Origin: Melanopsichium pennsylvanicum
Lineage: Eukaryota > Basidiomycota > Ustilaginomycetes > Ustilaginales
Reading direction: 5' to 3'
DNA length: 64,000 nucleotides
Assembly (NCBI GenBank): GCA_900208305.1
Contig: OAPG01000003.1
Span: forward strand, 310,001 to 374,000
The stretch's first letter is position 1, and the number at the start of each line of letters is the position of its first letter. Below are positions 1 through 10,464 of the stretch, one piece after another. The notes below the pieces were generated by a model. It saw nothing but the letters and a program-made list of their open reading frames with translations, was not told the origin of the DNA and did not search any database. The position numbers and the translations under genes were made by a program.

Positions 1-2359
1 CGACGGTCTGCTCCTCTTCAACAGGCGGTCCATCCTGCGGCAGACGAAGCGCCTTGACTGGACGATGTAGGAACTTGATCGCCAGAGGCAGGATAAAGGT
101 GAGAGCCAGAACACGAGTGACGCTGAGGAAAGTGAGGTACATTCCCAGTTCTGCAGATCCCCAGATGAACTGCTTTTGTGCGTATTGCATCTTGAAGGAC
201 ATGATGCCGATGATGGCGGTCTCGGTGAAGTAAGTAAGGGAGAGGAACGAGAGATTGTAGTCGTATCTCGTTTTGGGTGCCACGCGGGAAACCGAGATGT
301 GGGATGCGGATGCTTCAGGGGCAACTTGAGCGCCTAATCGAGGTGTGCCTGCATGCGAACCTCGACGTTGCCCTGCCTCTTCGTCCTCCCCTTCAACCAC
401 CTTCTTGGGGAGCAGGAAGCTAAGCGGTTCGAGAGGGGCATACAGCACACTGTCCATGAACATGACTTTGACACGCTTCCAGACGCGTCTCTTGAATGGC
501 CTTGCGTCGCCTTGCTGACCTCGCGAGCCGAGCAGAGGTTGGAGTTCGGCCGTCTTGCGCTCGTTCGCCTTGCGCTTGATCTCGGCGCGGGATTCCTTGT
601 ACTCGCGCAGCGCCTTGACGCGGAACTCTTTGCTGGTGCTCTCGGGAATGAAGGAGAAAACGCCGACTAGATAGATCAGATGCATGGCAAGAGCAAACCA
701 GAATGGCGCGAGGATGTTGTCGGTATGCTTGACGACCAATCCTCCCAGAGTGGGACCCAAAGCAAGACCGGCGTAGACGATGCCCATGAAATGCGCAAAG
801 ATGTGTGCTCGAGTACCGCTTGGCGTCACGTCGGAGATGTAGGACTGATGAACGGCAATTGCGGCACTATAGCCTCCGAGAAGACCTTCGATAGTAGTGC
901 CCAGAACGAGGAAGCTGTAGCCAAAAGGAAGCTTGGAGCGGGGAACAAGGGCGGCAGTGAGTATGACGAGATCGGTGAAGACAATTCCGGCCATCGAGAT
1001 ACGCAGAACGGGCAGACGACCGCGTCTGGACGAGAGGTTGGACCAGAAGCCGGTGGTGAGAGCGGCGAGGATACCCATGGACAAAGTCATGCGAAGCTGC
1101 AGAGTGGCTAGAGATGACTGGACCTCTGGACTGGCGAAGCAAGCTTTGCTTGGCCGACGCGGGACGGGGATGACGGTCGAGTTAGGTTGTTCGAGAGCAG
1201 CGAAATACGCCGTCACGACTTCTGGGTCAGAGGATCCGAGGCCAGACAGAGGTGCTGACCAGGGCTGGAAAGTTTCAAGGTGCAGACCAGCAAGTGTAAA
1301 AGTCTGGGTATGGTCGACATGCAAAAGGGACGAATTGGGAGGAGGCTGTGGAACGATAATGTCACTTCCACCAACGTAGCTATCGCCGAGCACGTCTTCG
1401 CAAACAAACATGTTGAGCAGCTCGAGCTTGGGTCCCATGCACATTCCACCAGCCATTGAGATGAGCAGAGCAAATGGACGCAGCCACTTTTCCGAAGGTT
1501 TGCGATACCAAGGCTGGTCTTTGAACCAGAGTAGATGGTCATCCACAGTAGCAGGACGGTCCGCTTGTGAGCCTTCTGAGCCATGACGATGAGCATGCCC
1601 GCCAGCCTCTGCGTCGTGCTGAAGGTGCGGGTGGCGCTCGTCTTCGTGCGCCTCATCGTCATAGCGATAGATCATATCGGCGAGGACAGGATTGGTCGAG
1701 TCTATCTCGAGCTCGCCACCGAGAGGTCGAGCGATAGGAAAGGATGGTGGTGTGGCATTTGAGCCGTTACTGGCTGAGCGTTTCATGGGGGGTGGTTGGA
1801 GGGTGGCCGAGGTGGAGAGATTGGTGGATCGAGATTTGCGCTCTTGTTCGAGGACGTCCCTGAGCAGTGATGGAGAGGATACGTTTGAGGGAGAAGCTGC
1901 TAGAAGCTGTTGATTGATGATTTGTGCTTGATCCTGGGTGAGAATTCGACCATCAATCTTGAGCTGAAACTGGTGATCGGGAGCGGCTACGCAAAAGTGA
2001 CCACGGATGTCATAAGCATCACTGGACGGAAAAGGGGTGGAGTAGGACCAGACGGCAGCTTTGAGATGCGGGATTCGTGAACCTGCTTCGGCGACATCAT
2101 GATACTGAGCAAAGCCCTTGAAGGGGCAGTAGGTGTCTTTGTGGTCGCTGGGTTTGAGCTCGAACGACCAGGAGAGTGCATCGCGTGGAAAGTAGAATCG
2201 GACGGGATAATTTGATTCTGCGAGCTGTAGTGCGTCTATAGTATCGAACAGAGTGCGTTGGCGACCGTTGATAGATGTAGTGATAGTAAGTTGGCGGCCG
2301 AGTGGCTTGACTACGATTCGATGAGGTGGCTTTGAGCCCGAAGGTGGTGAGCTCTGCAT
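1..2359 (-). CDS. DUF427-MFS transporter fusion (3' end outside the window)
   Basis: An open frame runs from the ATG at 2359-2357 to the left edge without a stop, giving about 786 residues of an incomplete protein. Residues about 40-125 look like a DUF427 domain (YPVRFYFPRD near residue 50, then CPFKGFAQY near residue 76). A Ser/His-rich linker follows, and hydrophobic segments start near residue 295. The membrane part has an MFS loop signature (SSRRGRLPVLR) and an upstream helix typical of TetA/DHA1-type carriers, then a long charged cytosolic loop and more helices. I infer a membrane transporter carrying a small soluble DUF427 domain at its N-terminus; DUF427 has no settled biochemical role. 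No intron is needed. Substrate unknown. The 3' end lies beyond the window, so total length and helix count cannot be given. Confidence 0.75.
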   Translation of the reverse strand, partial: MQSSPPSGSKPPHRIVVKPLGRQLTITTSINGRQRTLFDTIDALQLAESNYPVRFYFPRDALSWSFELKPSDHKDTYCPFKGFAQYHDVAEAGSRIPHLKAAVWSYSTPFPSSDAYDIRGHFCVAAPDHQFQLKIDGRILTQDQAQIINQQLLAASPSNVSSPSLLRDVLEQERKSRSTNLSTSATLQPPPMKRSASNGSNATPPSFPIARPLGGELEIDSTNPVLADMIYRYDDEAHEDERHPHLQHDAEAGGHAHRHGSEGSQADRPATVDDHLLWFKDQPWYRKPSEKWLRPFALLISMAGGMCMGPKLELLNMFVCEDVLGDSYVGGSDIIVPQPPPNSSLLHVDHTQTFTLAGLHLETFQPWSAPLSGLGSSDPEVVTAYFAALEQPNSTVIPVPRRPSKACFASPEVQSSLATLQLRMTLSMGILAALTTGFWSNLSSRRGRLPVLRISMAGIVFTDLVILTAALVPRSKLPFGYSFLVLGTTIEGLLGGYSAAIAVHQSYISDVTPSGTRAHIFAHFMGIVYAGLALGPTLGGLVVKHTDNILAPFWFALAMHLIYLVGVFSFIPESTSKEFRVKALREYKESRAEIKRKANERKTAELQPLLGSRGQQGDARPFKRRVWKRVKVMFMDSVLYAPLEPLSFLLPKKVVEGEDEEAGQRRGSHAGTPRLGAQVAPEASASHISVSRVAPKTRYDYNLSFLSLTYFTETAIIGIMSFKMQYAQKQFIWGSAELGMYLTFLSVTRVLALTFILPLAIKFLHRPVKALRLPQDGPPVEEEQTV

Positions 2360-2526
2360 GTTGGTGGGCTTGAGTGTTCAGAGCATGCAGAAGGGGGATG
2401 GAGATGCCGACGATTTGAATAGATAGATGGTGGATGAGTGAATAGAGAAACGAAGTGTGTGTATGACAAGCTGATAGACCAGCTCGGGCTTATGTGGTGG
2501 CCAAGTGACACTCTGCAGTTGCGATT

Positions 2527-2571
2527 GCAGTTCAATTTGCAGTTCAATTTGTAGTTCAATTTGCAGTTGGG
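2527..2571. repeat. 12-bp tandem repeat upstream of the DUF427-MFS gene
   Basis: Three consecutive 12-bp units (gcagttcaattt, the third with one change) and a partial fourth lie about 170 bp upstream of the transporter start codon. They could be a small promoter repeat or simple slippage; no known binding site is recognised. Confidence 0.6.
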
Positions 2572-3466
2572 CCATAACTTGCACAGCTGACTTATCTGTG
2601 CATTCACGAAAATGTGATTGCCGATGGCCCCGCGAAATCCAATTTGATGCGAAAAGACCTTCTCACCACTCAAAAGCTCACATATTATTCTCTGCCGTGA
2701 AGAGTGCATTCACAGAGCCTTTAGACACCCCGTAAGCGAGTCGCCCTCATCACTCGCGCTTTCTCTCACATCTCGCATTCTTTCGCTAATATTGGCTCCG
2801 AAGTGAGTCGGAAAGGAGAGCGATGGCGCTTTTAAATAACTTACTGTACAGTATTAATAAATTATATATTTACAAATTACATTACTCACTGTAGTTATCG
2901 AGAACCAAGAAAGAAAAAAAAAACAACAACAAAAAACAAAAAAAAACAAAAAGAAGATAACCGGTGCATTACGACGCTCTCCATTCAGCGAGTGAAGGCG
3001 TCTTGGCTCAACCAGACTCTTCGGAGTTTGGGGCAGAGCTGACACATGCCCGATGTCAACTTGCTTTCCAACGCGCCTTATCTCGCATTTTTCGCTCGTT
3101 ATGAATCGGACTTTCGCCGTATTTCATATCGGGTGATCCGCGACGCACGGTCTCAAAACTATTATTTAAAAGTGTGTTGTTTGCGGATGTTCGGAAGAAG
3201 CCGAAATCAATTCAAAGAGGACTGACTAGCATGATGTCTTGTGACCAAAAGTAAAGAGAGGGTGCCTGCTCATTCTATCCAGCTGAGTCTATAGCAAATG
3301 CTTAATCATCTGGTTATTCAGCTGCGCACCAACATTATCACGCATCAACATCGTCAATTCGACACTTCCTCTCAACAAACGCAAGCACCATCCAACCCGA
3401 GCTTAAGTCGACCATCATTCTCATCAACCCAACACTCGCATTTTCCCCTTTTCATCCACCCGAATC
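2572..3466. other. intergenic region, no gene recognised
   Basis: This is the divergent promoter space between the DUF427-MFS gene and the cytidine deaminase. It contains an AT-rich stretch at about 2830-2890 and an A-rich tract at about 2910-2960. No convincing coding frame is seen; short open frames lack coding character. Confidence 0.5.
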
Positions 3467-4147
3467 ATGGACGCCACAGATCTTTCGCTGTTAGCCAACA
3501 AGAAGCACGACCTACTTCACGCAGCCCAAGAAGCCAGAAAATTATCCTACTCACCCTACAGGTGAGTCACGCAAACACACCCGAACTCACTCCACCACCA
3601 TAATCATAGCTTCTAAAGCCTCGTTGACATTCGCACTCTGCCTTTGCGTCACCCTGTCGTTTATATGTTTGAACCGTTGAGTAGCAAGTTTCGAGTAGGA
3701 GCGGCGCTCCTCACTAAATGGGGTGAAATCATCCTTGGAGCCAACTACGAAAACGCCTCCTATGGTGGCACCGTCTGCGCCGAACGCACCGCCCTTGCCA
3801 AAGCGCTCATTCGATCCGACCAGCTCAATGTACACGAACAGAACTCGGCTCGCAAAATCGAACGGGGTGACATTATCGCTGTGGCTGTAGCCAGCGATCT
3901 CGAAGGCAGTTGTTCTCCGTGTGGAATCTGTCGACAGGCGATTCGCGAACATTGCAGTCTCGATACACGTATTCTCATGGTTGGTTCTAATTGGAACAGA
4001 CACAACGCAGAACACGTCGTACAAAATTTGGTCAAGGACGAAGCAGGTAAAGAGTTGAACGAACCCAACGTCCAAGTGGTCACATTAGAGTATCTCTTAC
4101 CCATGAGTTTTGGACCTGAAGACTTGGATAAGCCAAGACAATCATAA
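3467..4147 (+). CDS. cytidine deaminase (two exons)
   Basis: Zinc-dependent deamination of cytidine and deoxycytidine in pyrimidine salvage, usually cytosolic. Exons 3467-3561 and 3685-4147 encode 185 aa. The 123-nt intron (GTGAGT...TAG) splits a Ser codon and restores the family motif YSPYSKFRVGAAL, which fixes both splice sites. The zinc-site motifs are CAERTAL (Cys plus the proton-shuttle Glu) and PCGICRQ (two Cys). The N-terminal exon is helical (MDATDLSLL...). The C-terminus is a little longer than in minimal bacterial enzymes, which is common in fungi. It converges on the small gene at 4365-4982. Confidence 0.95.
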
Positions 4148-4205
4148 GACACTTTTACGATCAACCTCACTCACCCTCTTTCCGCTCTCGCATGTATGCA
4201 AAACC

Positions 4206-4274
4206 TTTTTTTTTTTTTTTTTTTTGCTACCCTTTACAATTCTGAGTGAGTGAGTGAGTGAGAGAGTGAGTGAG
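4206..4274. repeat. poly-T tract and GTGA tetranucleotide repeat
   Basis: A T20 run at about 4206-4225 and a (GTGA)n tract at about 4244-4274 occupy the 217-bp space between two convergent genes, where the 3' ends of both transcripts should lie. Confidence 0.7.
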
Positions 4275-4364
4275 TTGGAGAATTGTTCCTCGAGTGGGAC
4301 AAGATTACAGCATGATTTGGAGCAAAGAGCCGTATATGGGATGGTTTTACGCCATGGAAGCAAG

Positions 4365-4982
4365 TCATCGCCTCTTGCTGCTCTTTCTCCCAGCAGGACT
4401 ATTCCCTCCTTGAGGCAGCCAGTCTTGATCGACATTCGGATTGCTGCTGCGAACAGCGGTGGAATTGACTTTGTTCTGAGACTGTGCTTTGGCCACTGCG
4501 GCCTCGATTTCCTCAGCCGATACTTGCTCCCCTGCGCGCATTCGAGCCGCGATCTCGGGTGTGACTGCAACGCGCTTCACGCCAGTCTCTAAAAAAGTTG
4601 TCATGACAGAAGAGGTGTACGTATATTGCGATCCATATAGCATGCGATAGTGCCATCAAGACAGGGGTTAGTATTACAATGCTGTATAACATGTGACTGG
4701 GAGAGGTAGTACGTACGAAATCCAGGAGCACCTCGACCGAGACCTGTCTTTGGATCGTATTTACCAGTGTAACTTCGCTTCTTGCCAGCGCCAAAAAAGT
4801 GTGATGCTACCGCTCCTACGATAATTAAGGGTACGATAACCGAGGGTATGCTGAGATGACAAAGAAACCAAATAAGATTCAGAGTATGGTCCGGGTAAGT
4901 CCAAAAGTCCGATTCCTTGGTTTGCTCGAGTGAAACATGGATGTGCGCAGAAGAGGTGGACTCACAGAATCCAGCCGGTCAT
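4365..4982 (-). CDS. small single-TM basic-tail protein of unknown function
   Basis: Three exons: 4982-4966, 4850-4717 and 4588-4365 (375 nt, 124 aa). Introns of 115 and 128 nt have GTGAGT and GTACGT donors; the second has a perfect TACTAAC branch sequence. The phases agree at both junctions (Leu and Gln codons split). The protein begins with a hydrophobic helix (residues about 4-24, IPSVIVPLIIVGAVASHFF), then a basic GKKRSYTGKYDPKTG segment, a region with helical repeats (VTPEIAARMRAGE, SAEEIEAAVAKA) and a Lys/Arg tail. It could be an ER or mitochondrial tail-type membrane protein; the family is not recognised. It diverges from the gene starting at 5200 with a 217-bp shared promoter. Confidence 0.75.
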
Positions 4983-5199
4983 GATTGCTGTTTGATCGAG
5001 CTTGAGATGCAGGTGGCTCAGGGATCGATAGTTTTGTGAGGAAAGGTTAAGTTAGTCAGGAGTGCGCCATCCTCCACCGCAGCCCGACCTTGCATACACT
5101 CAAATCGCGGAATTCGGCTCCGTTGTTCACGCAACAAACCCATCACTTTCTCATCTTTCTTTCGCACTCGTATCAAATTCACATGAACTTATTCAAATC

Positions 5200-5925
5200 A
5201 TGTCTGCACCCAAACTTCCTGGTTCTCAACCATCAGCTCTTTCACTACGACCTCCGCCACCCACAGCGTCAGCATCACAACGAGCCATCCAGATCCAGAC
5301 ATCTCTCAAGACCATCGTTCTCACCACCGCTTCAGCGCTTCGTGCCAAGACTCAACTTGCGCGTCTTCAATCTTCCGTCCCCACATCCTCCTCTTCCGCA
5401 GCCTTCAGTGTCAATGAGTCAAGTTCTAGCATCAACAAATTGACTGGAGAATGCACGCGCTACCTTTCATTGGTACACGGTTTGAGGGATTACCTTTTGC
5501 ACGCACAAGCGGCGCTCGAGACCGAACTCGAAGAAGCTACACGTAGAGAGGCCGACGAGTCAAAGAGAGCTGCCGAAGCTGCGGAGCTGGCGGTGAAAAA
5601 GCAAAAGGAGGCAGATGAGCTGGCGAGGAAACAATCTGTGCAAGAGGCGGAGAAGAAAAATAGACTTGAGGAAGAAGAATGGAATAAGAACCAACCTTTA
5701 TCGGGCGATCGAAAGGCAGAAGGACAAGTTATGGCAAAAGGTATTGAGAAAAAGGTAGATCAATTAGGAAAAGATTCTTTGACGGCACTTTCAACGCCTC
5801 CATTGCCACCAACCGATGCCGAAGCCGAAGCGAGTGAAGCAGCTTCGAAGAAAGAAAGAGAGGGTGGTGGTAAAGCGGCGGATGAAGCGATTGTGATAGA
5901 TAGTGATGGAGATGATCATGATGGA

Positions 5926-5958
<33 letters not shown>

Positions 5959-6741
5959 GACGATTTACCTTTGGCTTTTGCGCCCAAGGCTGACAATGCA
6001 TCCAAAACTATCGACCTTACTAACTCTCCAGCCTTAGCCAACGCTGGAGAACCCCTCCCTTCCACCATTCCTTTCAAGTCAACTACCACAAATCCACCCA
6101 CCACTGAAGCACTAACACAGCCTGTATCAGAGCCACCTGTATCAGAGCCAACTATGTCAACTTCCGACCAATCCGCACCAACAGCAGCTGGTGGTGGTAT
6201 CCAGGGTCTAGATCTTTCAGCATTCGGCATCAATCTTTCCAATCTCGCCAACCTCACCGATCTCTCCTCGCTCGGCATCCCCTCTTTCACCACCAGTTTA
6301 AACGGTACCGAGATTTCCAATCCTTTACCTGCAGCAACAGATCTCAACGAATTGGAAAAGATGATGGGTCTCGACGTTTCCTCCTCCTCCTCCTCCTCCT
6401 CCTCCTCTTCTTCTTCCGGTTTGACTTCCAACGCTCCTGTTACATCGGGTGGATTGCCAGAGTTGAGTGGGCTTGGAAGCTTTGATCTCAGTGGCACGCG
6501 TGGATTCGGTAATGGCGTTGTTGGAGCGGCGGATGATGACATTTTTGGTATGGGTAGCGGAGGGCTGGATCTGAGCAATTTCGACTTTTCTTCACTCACA
6601 GGTGGTGCAGGTGGAGCGGCAGGAGATGTAAATTCAGGGTCAGGAGGTGTAGATTTGAGTTCATTCTTGACCAATTTCACACCTACCATCAACAACAATG
6701 ATACATCAGCTAACGGTGATGGAAGTGCTAAGGACAACTAG
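5200..6741 (+). CDS. coiled-coil, low-complexity nuclear-type protein (possibly Mediator-tail-like)
   Basis: 513 aa from the ATG at 5200; an upstream in-frame extension to 5062 lies in the likely 5' leader. Residues about 25-130 are helical and carry the only conserved-looking part (KTIVLTTASALRAKTQLARL, LTGECTRYLSLVHGLRDYL). A charged coiled coil (about 130-200) follows, then an acidic run of about 12 Asp (near 250), Ser/Thr/Pro-rich stretches, a Ser run of about 13 residues (near 400) and Gly/Asp/Leu-rich repeats (GLDLSNFDFSS type). The helical head followed by acidic, transactivation-like repeats resembles fungal Mediator-tail or coactivator subunits, but this is a weak guess. No enzymatic motif is seen. 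Confidence 0.6.
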
Positions 6742-7092
6742 ACAAGTAAGGTCTTCTTTTTTTCAAGAGCTTAAAAGAAAAGTCAGTTTGCATTTGTATG
6801 CCTATGTGATTCTCTACGTACGTTTGTACTCTGCAAATAATGATGATCGTACAGAGAACATGCATCCTATTTATTTATGTAGTATGATAGCGTTGGGCCG
6901 CGGGAATGACTAAGACTCAAGAAGAACAAAAGTAAATGAGAATAATTCCTGGCGAGGATGGTGGGTGTTGGTTTGGACCCTGAAATGAAAGAAGGGCACT
7001 ATTTTTTATTTACTTTGTATTTTAACTTTAGTCCATCATCCTTTCTTTAATACCATTACTCTAAATCCTATCTTAAAAATCGCCGGCACACT
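6742..7092 (+). other. AT-rich intergenic region, no gene seen
   Basis: 351 bp between two tandem genes, AT-rich with runs of T. It should contain the 3' end of the upstream gene and the promoter of the methyltransferase. No motif is assignable. Confidence 0.4.
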
Positions 7093-8073
7093 ATGAGTAG
7101 CAGCTCTCATCGCTTCTCATCCTCTCCATTATCCTCACTGCAACTTTCTACTAAAGTAAGAGGTGGGGGAGGAGCTGGAGTGGCATACCACGATCCCACA
7201 TACTGGCAAACACGTTTCATCTCGGATCCACGAGAACAAAACGGTTTCGAATGGCTCTCTTCGTCTTCTTCTTCTTCAAACACCACCACCACCGATAGCT
7301 CTTCTCTTCTTAAGGATCACATTCCAACTTGTCTTCTTTTACGCAATCCACCACCACGTATACTACATATTGGAGTGGGAACATCAAAGCTCTCGCTCGA
7401 CTTGGTTCGATATTGGTATCGACATTGTCGTCAAGATTGGAAAGAGCGAGCTAAAGGGGTGGTTAACGTAGATTTCGCTTTGGCAAGTATCGATTTTCAA
7501 AAAAGGATCGAGAGAGAATTTCTCAATGAGCTAGAAGAAGCGAAAGATGATGAGTTGCTGATGGAGTATCGAGTTTTGGATTTGTTGAATTGGCGACAAG
7601 TAAAGAAAGATTTAGGACAAATGGATGGGTTTGATTTAGTGTTAGATAAAAGTACAACTGATTCTATCTCAACTGGAGATGATATACCATATTCATCTAT
7701 ATGTTCATTACCACGCTACGATTTGAACAAAATATACAATAAGAACGTGGTTCAGATAGCACAATCAGAAGCAAGAAATCATGGTAAAAATAATCATCAT
7801 CATGGAGCCATAGCAACAGTTCAAGTATTGGGAATTCATCTCGGAATGGTAGTGAAAAGAGATGGTGGAATGTGGTTGTGTCATAGTTACAGTTCAAATC
7901 GATGGGATGATGTGAAATTTCATAATCTTGGACTTGAACAACCCAACGAATCGAGTCATCATTCTTTAGCATGGCCATGGAATCAAGTCAAAAAAATCCC
8001 AATTCCAACCCAATCCTCCGATCCAAATTCTCCCTTAATCCATCATTATATATATACCCTGCATCGCACGTAA
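7093..8073 (+). CDS. METTL13/EFM-like class I SAM-dependent methyltransferase
   Basis: 326 aa with no intron. After a Ser-rich leader the protein shows the order typical of the METTL12/13 and elongation-factor lysine methyltransferase group: YHDPTYWQTRF with GFEWL (residues about 32-55), motif I ILHIGVGTSKLSLDLV (about 93-108), an acidic post-I strand VVNVDFA (about 125) and a DLVLDKSTTDS motif (about 180). Motif I is slightly atypical (GVGTS instead of GCGNS). The family methylates Lys residues of eEF1A and related factors; this substrate is inferred. A Ser/Asn/Thr-rich insertion (about 56-70) sits in front of motif I. The gene is noticeably AT-richer than most neighbours. Confidence 0.75.
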   Translation: MSSSSHRFSSSPLSSLQLSTKVRGGGGAGVAYHDPTYWQTRFISDPREQNGFEWLSSSSSSSNTTTTDSSSLLKDHIPTCLLLRNPPPRILHIGVGTSKLSLDLVRYWYRHCRQDWKERAKGVVNVDFALASIDFQKRIEREFLNELEEAKDDELLMEYRVLDLLNWRQVKKDLGQMDGFDLVLDKSTTDSISTGDDIPYSSICSLPRYDLNKIYNKNVVQIAQSEARNHGKNNHHHGAIATVQVLGIHLGMVVKRDGGMWLCHSYSSNRWDDVKFHNLGLEQPNESSHHSLAWPWNQVKKIPIPTQSSDPNSPLIHHYIYTLHRT

Positions 8074-8267
8074 ACTCTTTCTATCCATTATTGCCTTTAG
8101 ACACACACAGTGCAAACACTTTCATCCTTACTCTGTGAGCTTGATCATTGCTCTCAATTGCTCTATTCAAGAAAAAGGAGGGTTGTTTGATTCAAGCTTT
8201 TGTCGAGCGAGCAAAAAACAACCCATCGTTGCCAACAAGAAAGTTTCAAATGCTGATTCGATACTTG

Positions 8268-9626
8268 TCAGTTTCTCTTGGAACTTTTGGCACGTAAAAG
8301 TTTGTCGCGCAATTCTCTTTCCTTTTGTCTCTCCTTCTCCATTTCCATTTCTCTGATTCTCTTTGACACTTTTCTAGCATCAGCGTCCTGATCTTGATCT
8401 TTGTGCGTACGCAATGTTTCCTCAGTGCGTAATGAACTTCGTTTTGCATCTCGCTCATACGCATCCTCCACCATCTCCTCATTTTCATCCTCCACGTGTT
8501 TCCTCCATATTCGGCCATCTAAGTGCCCCGAACTTCGCATAGATATGGCTTTTTCTGCTTCTTCTCCTACATATCGCCTTTTCGCTGTATTATCCGATCG
8601 AGAATGATGACGTTTTGAATCGCGCTCATAGGCATCTTGACGAAGGTGGCTAGGTCGATGTTTACGAATTTTGTCACGGTAATCAGGAGTGACCGAGCGT
8701 GAGCGCGATCTTGACGTTGAACGTGGTGCTCTTGCGGATGGTGAAGGTGAAAGAGAAGATCTTTTTTGTGATCGTGGTGCAGGCGAAGGAGAGCGACGGG
8801 AAGATGAACACGACGTTGTTGGACGCCAAGAATCACCATTGCGAGGTAGTGGTGCACGAGAACCCCATCCCGAGTCTCTTGAACGTATCTCTAAGAACTC
8901 ACTTGGACGATGACGATCTCTCGAGCTTGTGCTCATATCGTCCCTTCGGAGGTAGTCCTGATGGCCATGACTACCGCCATCGTACCGCGGAGGCCTTCTA
9001 TCATCCCTTTCAACTTGACCGACTGCATTCAAAGAAGACGAGAAAGATGATGACGCCACATCTGGAGCGCCTGTATCCCACCTTGACCCTTTCCTTCTGC
9101 TTTCCTTCCCACCACCACTACTAATACCACTTGCCTGTGTCGCCGTAGTCTGAATCGCGGCTGCTTCTGCTGCTCGTGCAGCCCTTTCTTTAGCTTCCTT
9201 CACCACATTCTCCGCTTCCTCCCTTTTCTTCCTCAACTCTTCCTTCTTCTCTTCCACAAATTGTCGCGGTACACCCCCAGGACTCTGTTGTGCACTGATC
9301 AACAATCGCCACAATTCTTCCATAAACTCGGTAGTTTTGTCTTCTAAGAACCCCATCAATTGGATTTGCACTTTCCTCGGATCTGGCCATCGTTGGTCCT
9401 CCAACATACCAGCCGCATACTCCAACACTACATCATCTTCGAATCCTAGCAATTGGGTGATTCTACGTGCTATCCAAGGTTTGATCACCGAAAGTTGGAT
9501 TTTGGTGGTATCGATCTTGGTATCAAAGCAAAGAGGGAATTTGAGTTTGCGAAGCAGGCTAGATTCTTTGTTGGAAAAGCGGGAATCTTGGGTGACGCTA
9601 ATGCCTTTGTACGCGGTATCTCCCAT
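8268..9626 (-). CDS. SRRM1/SRm160-like PWI-domain splicing coactivator
   Basis: 452 aa from the ATG at 9626-9624. The N-terminus closely follows the SRm160 PWI family: GISVTQDSRFSNKESSLL, then IKPWIARRITQLLGFEDDVV (the PWI signature) and LMGFLEDKTTEFMEELW (residues about 10-120). A charged coiled coil (EEKKEELRKKREEAE) follows, then a long RS/RD-rich tail to the end (KRIREMEMEKERQ...). The role inferred from the family is pre-mRNA splicing and 3'-end processing in nuclear speckles, binding nucleic acid through PWI. The frame extends upstream to 9788 through a (CA)n repeat, but family alignment supports the downstream Met. A CTACTCAG just upstream could be the acceptor of a 5'-UTR intron. Confidence 0.88.
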   Translation of the reverse strand: MGDTAYKGISVTQDSRFSNKESSLLRKLKFPLCFDTKIDTTKIQLSVIKPWIARRITQLLGFEDDVVLEYAAGMLEDQRWPDPRKVQIQLMGFLEDKTTEFMEELWRLLISAQQSPGGVPRQFVEEKKEELRKKREEAENVVKEAKERAARAAEAAAIQTTATQASGISSGGGKESRRKGSRWDTGAPDVASSSFSSSLNAVGQVERDDRRPPRYDGGSHGHQDYLRRDDMSTSSRDRHRPSEFLEIRSRDSGWGSRAPLPRNGDSWRPTTSCSSSRRSPSPAPRSQKRSSLSPSPSARAPRSTSRSRSRSVTPDYRDKIRKHRPSHLRQDAYERDSKRHHSRSDNTAKRRYVGEEAEKAISMRSSGHLDGRIWRKHVEDENEEMVEDAYERDAKRSSLRTEETLRTHKDQDQDADARKVSKRIREMEMEKERQKERELRDKLLRAKSSKRN

Positions 9627-9719
9627 TCTGAGTAGAATAAAGTTTGCGCTTAGCAGAATGCGAGTACGGGTATTGTCACCGAATGATGCGATCGATGCAA
9701 ATGTGTGAATGATGTGTGG

Positions 9720-9724
<5 letters not shown>

Positions 9725-9758
<34 letters not shown>
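9725..9758. repeat. (GT)n microsatellite in the leader of the SRRM1-like gene
   Basis: A nearly pure GT dinucleotide run of about 34 bp, about 100 bp upstream of the chosen start codon on the minus strand (CA on the transcript strand). Confidence 0.9.
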
Positions 9759-9759
<1 letters not shown>

Positions 9760-10090
9760 TGTAAGATTAGGGTTGAGGTGTTCAACAATTCTGAAGCATC
9801 AAGAAATCCGCCTCAAAAGACGCAATGGAGAGAAATTTCATTAATAATAATTTCATTCCGAGATAACATGATCCATCCGGCGTCTTTCTTTTAATAATAG
9901 TTAGTTGAGCAGCATCGTCCAAATCACCTTCTTCCATCCCCCCTTCTCTTAACCCAAACTCGAGCTCATCTCACAGATAACTATTCTTACCACACTCTCG
10001 TGATCTTTACACAGCTTAAAGCCATATGAAGCAGTCTCCTAATAAGGAACAGACTTTTTCATTGCGAGCGGTATCAGTGGTTTAATGTGA
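9759..10090. other. intergenic region, no gene seen
   Basis: About 330 bp between the SRRM1-like promoter and the 3' end of the dienoyl-CoA isomerase gene. No RNA gene or coding frame is recognised. Confidence 0.4.
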
Positions 10091-10433
10091 CTAGAGCTTG
10101 GCAAATTTGGGAGTCTTTTTCTGCATAACGGCCAGCATGGCCACTGACATATCGTCGGATTGGAGTAAAGCCGAATTGAGCGCTTGGACGTACTTGAGAC
10201 CCTCTTCGACGCTGCAGACACCAATCGTATATTATGATTCGTGGTTACAAAGATATACAAAAAACGAGGTCAGTCGAGCTCAAAACTGTGCGAAGAGCAC
10301 GGTGGGTTGAATGGAGTTTACTCACCCATGATCACGGCTATGTAAGAGGTAAATTTTGGTACCTCGTACAGCGACGGGAGCCTTTGAAGCGATGTCGGAG
10401 GCGGTCTTGATCGCAGCGGCTACATATGTGTGT

Positions 10434-10464
<31 letters not shown>

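Noticed and set aside
4863..5199. In-frame extension of the 5200 gene to 5062
   Set aside because: The extra residues have no conserved look, the first codon is not ATG, and the segment is part of the short divergent promoter.
5916..6737. 273-codon minus-strand frame with a Glu run
   Set aside because: It is the complement of the Asp and Ser runs in the plus-strand gene; no independent support.
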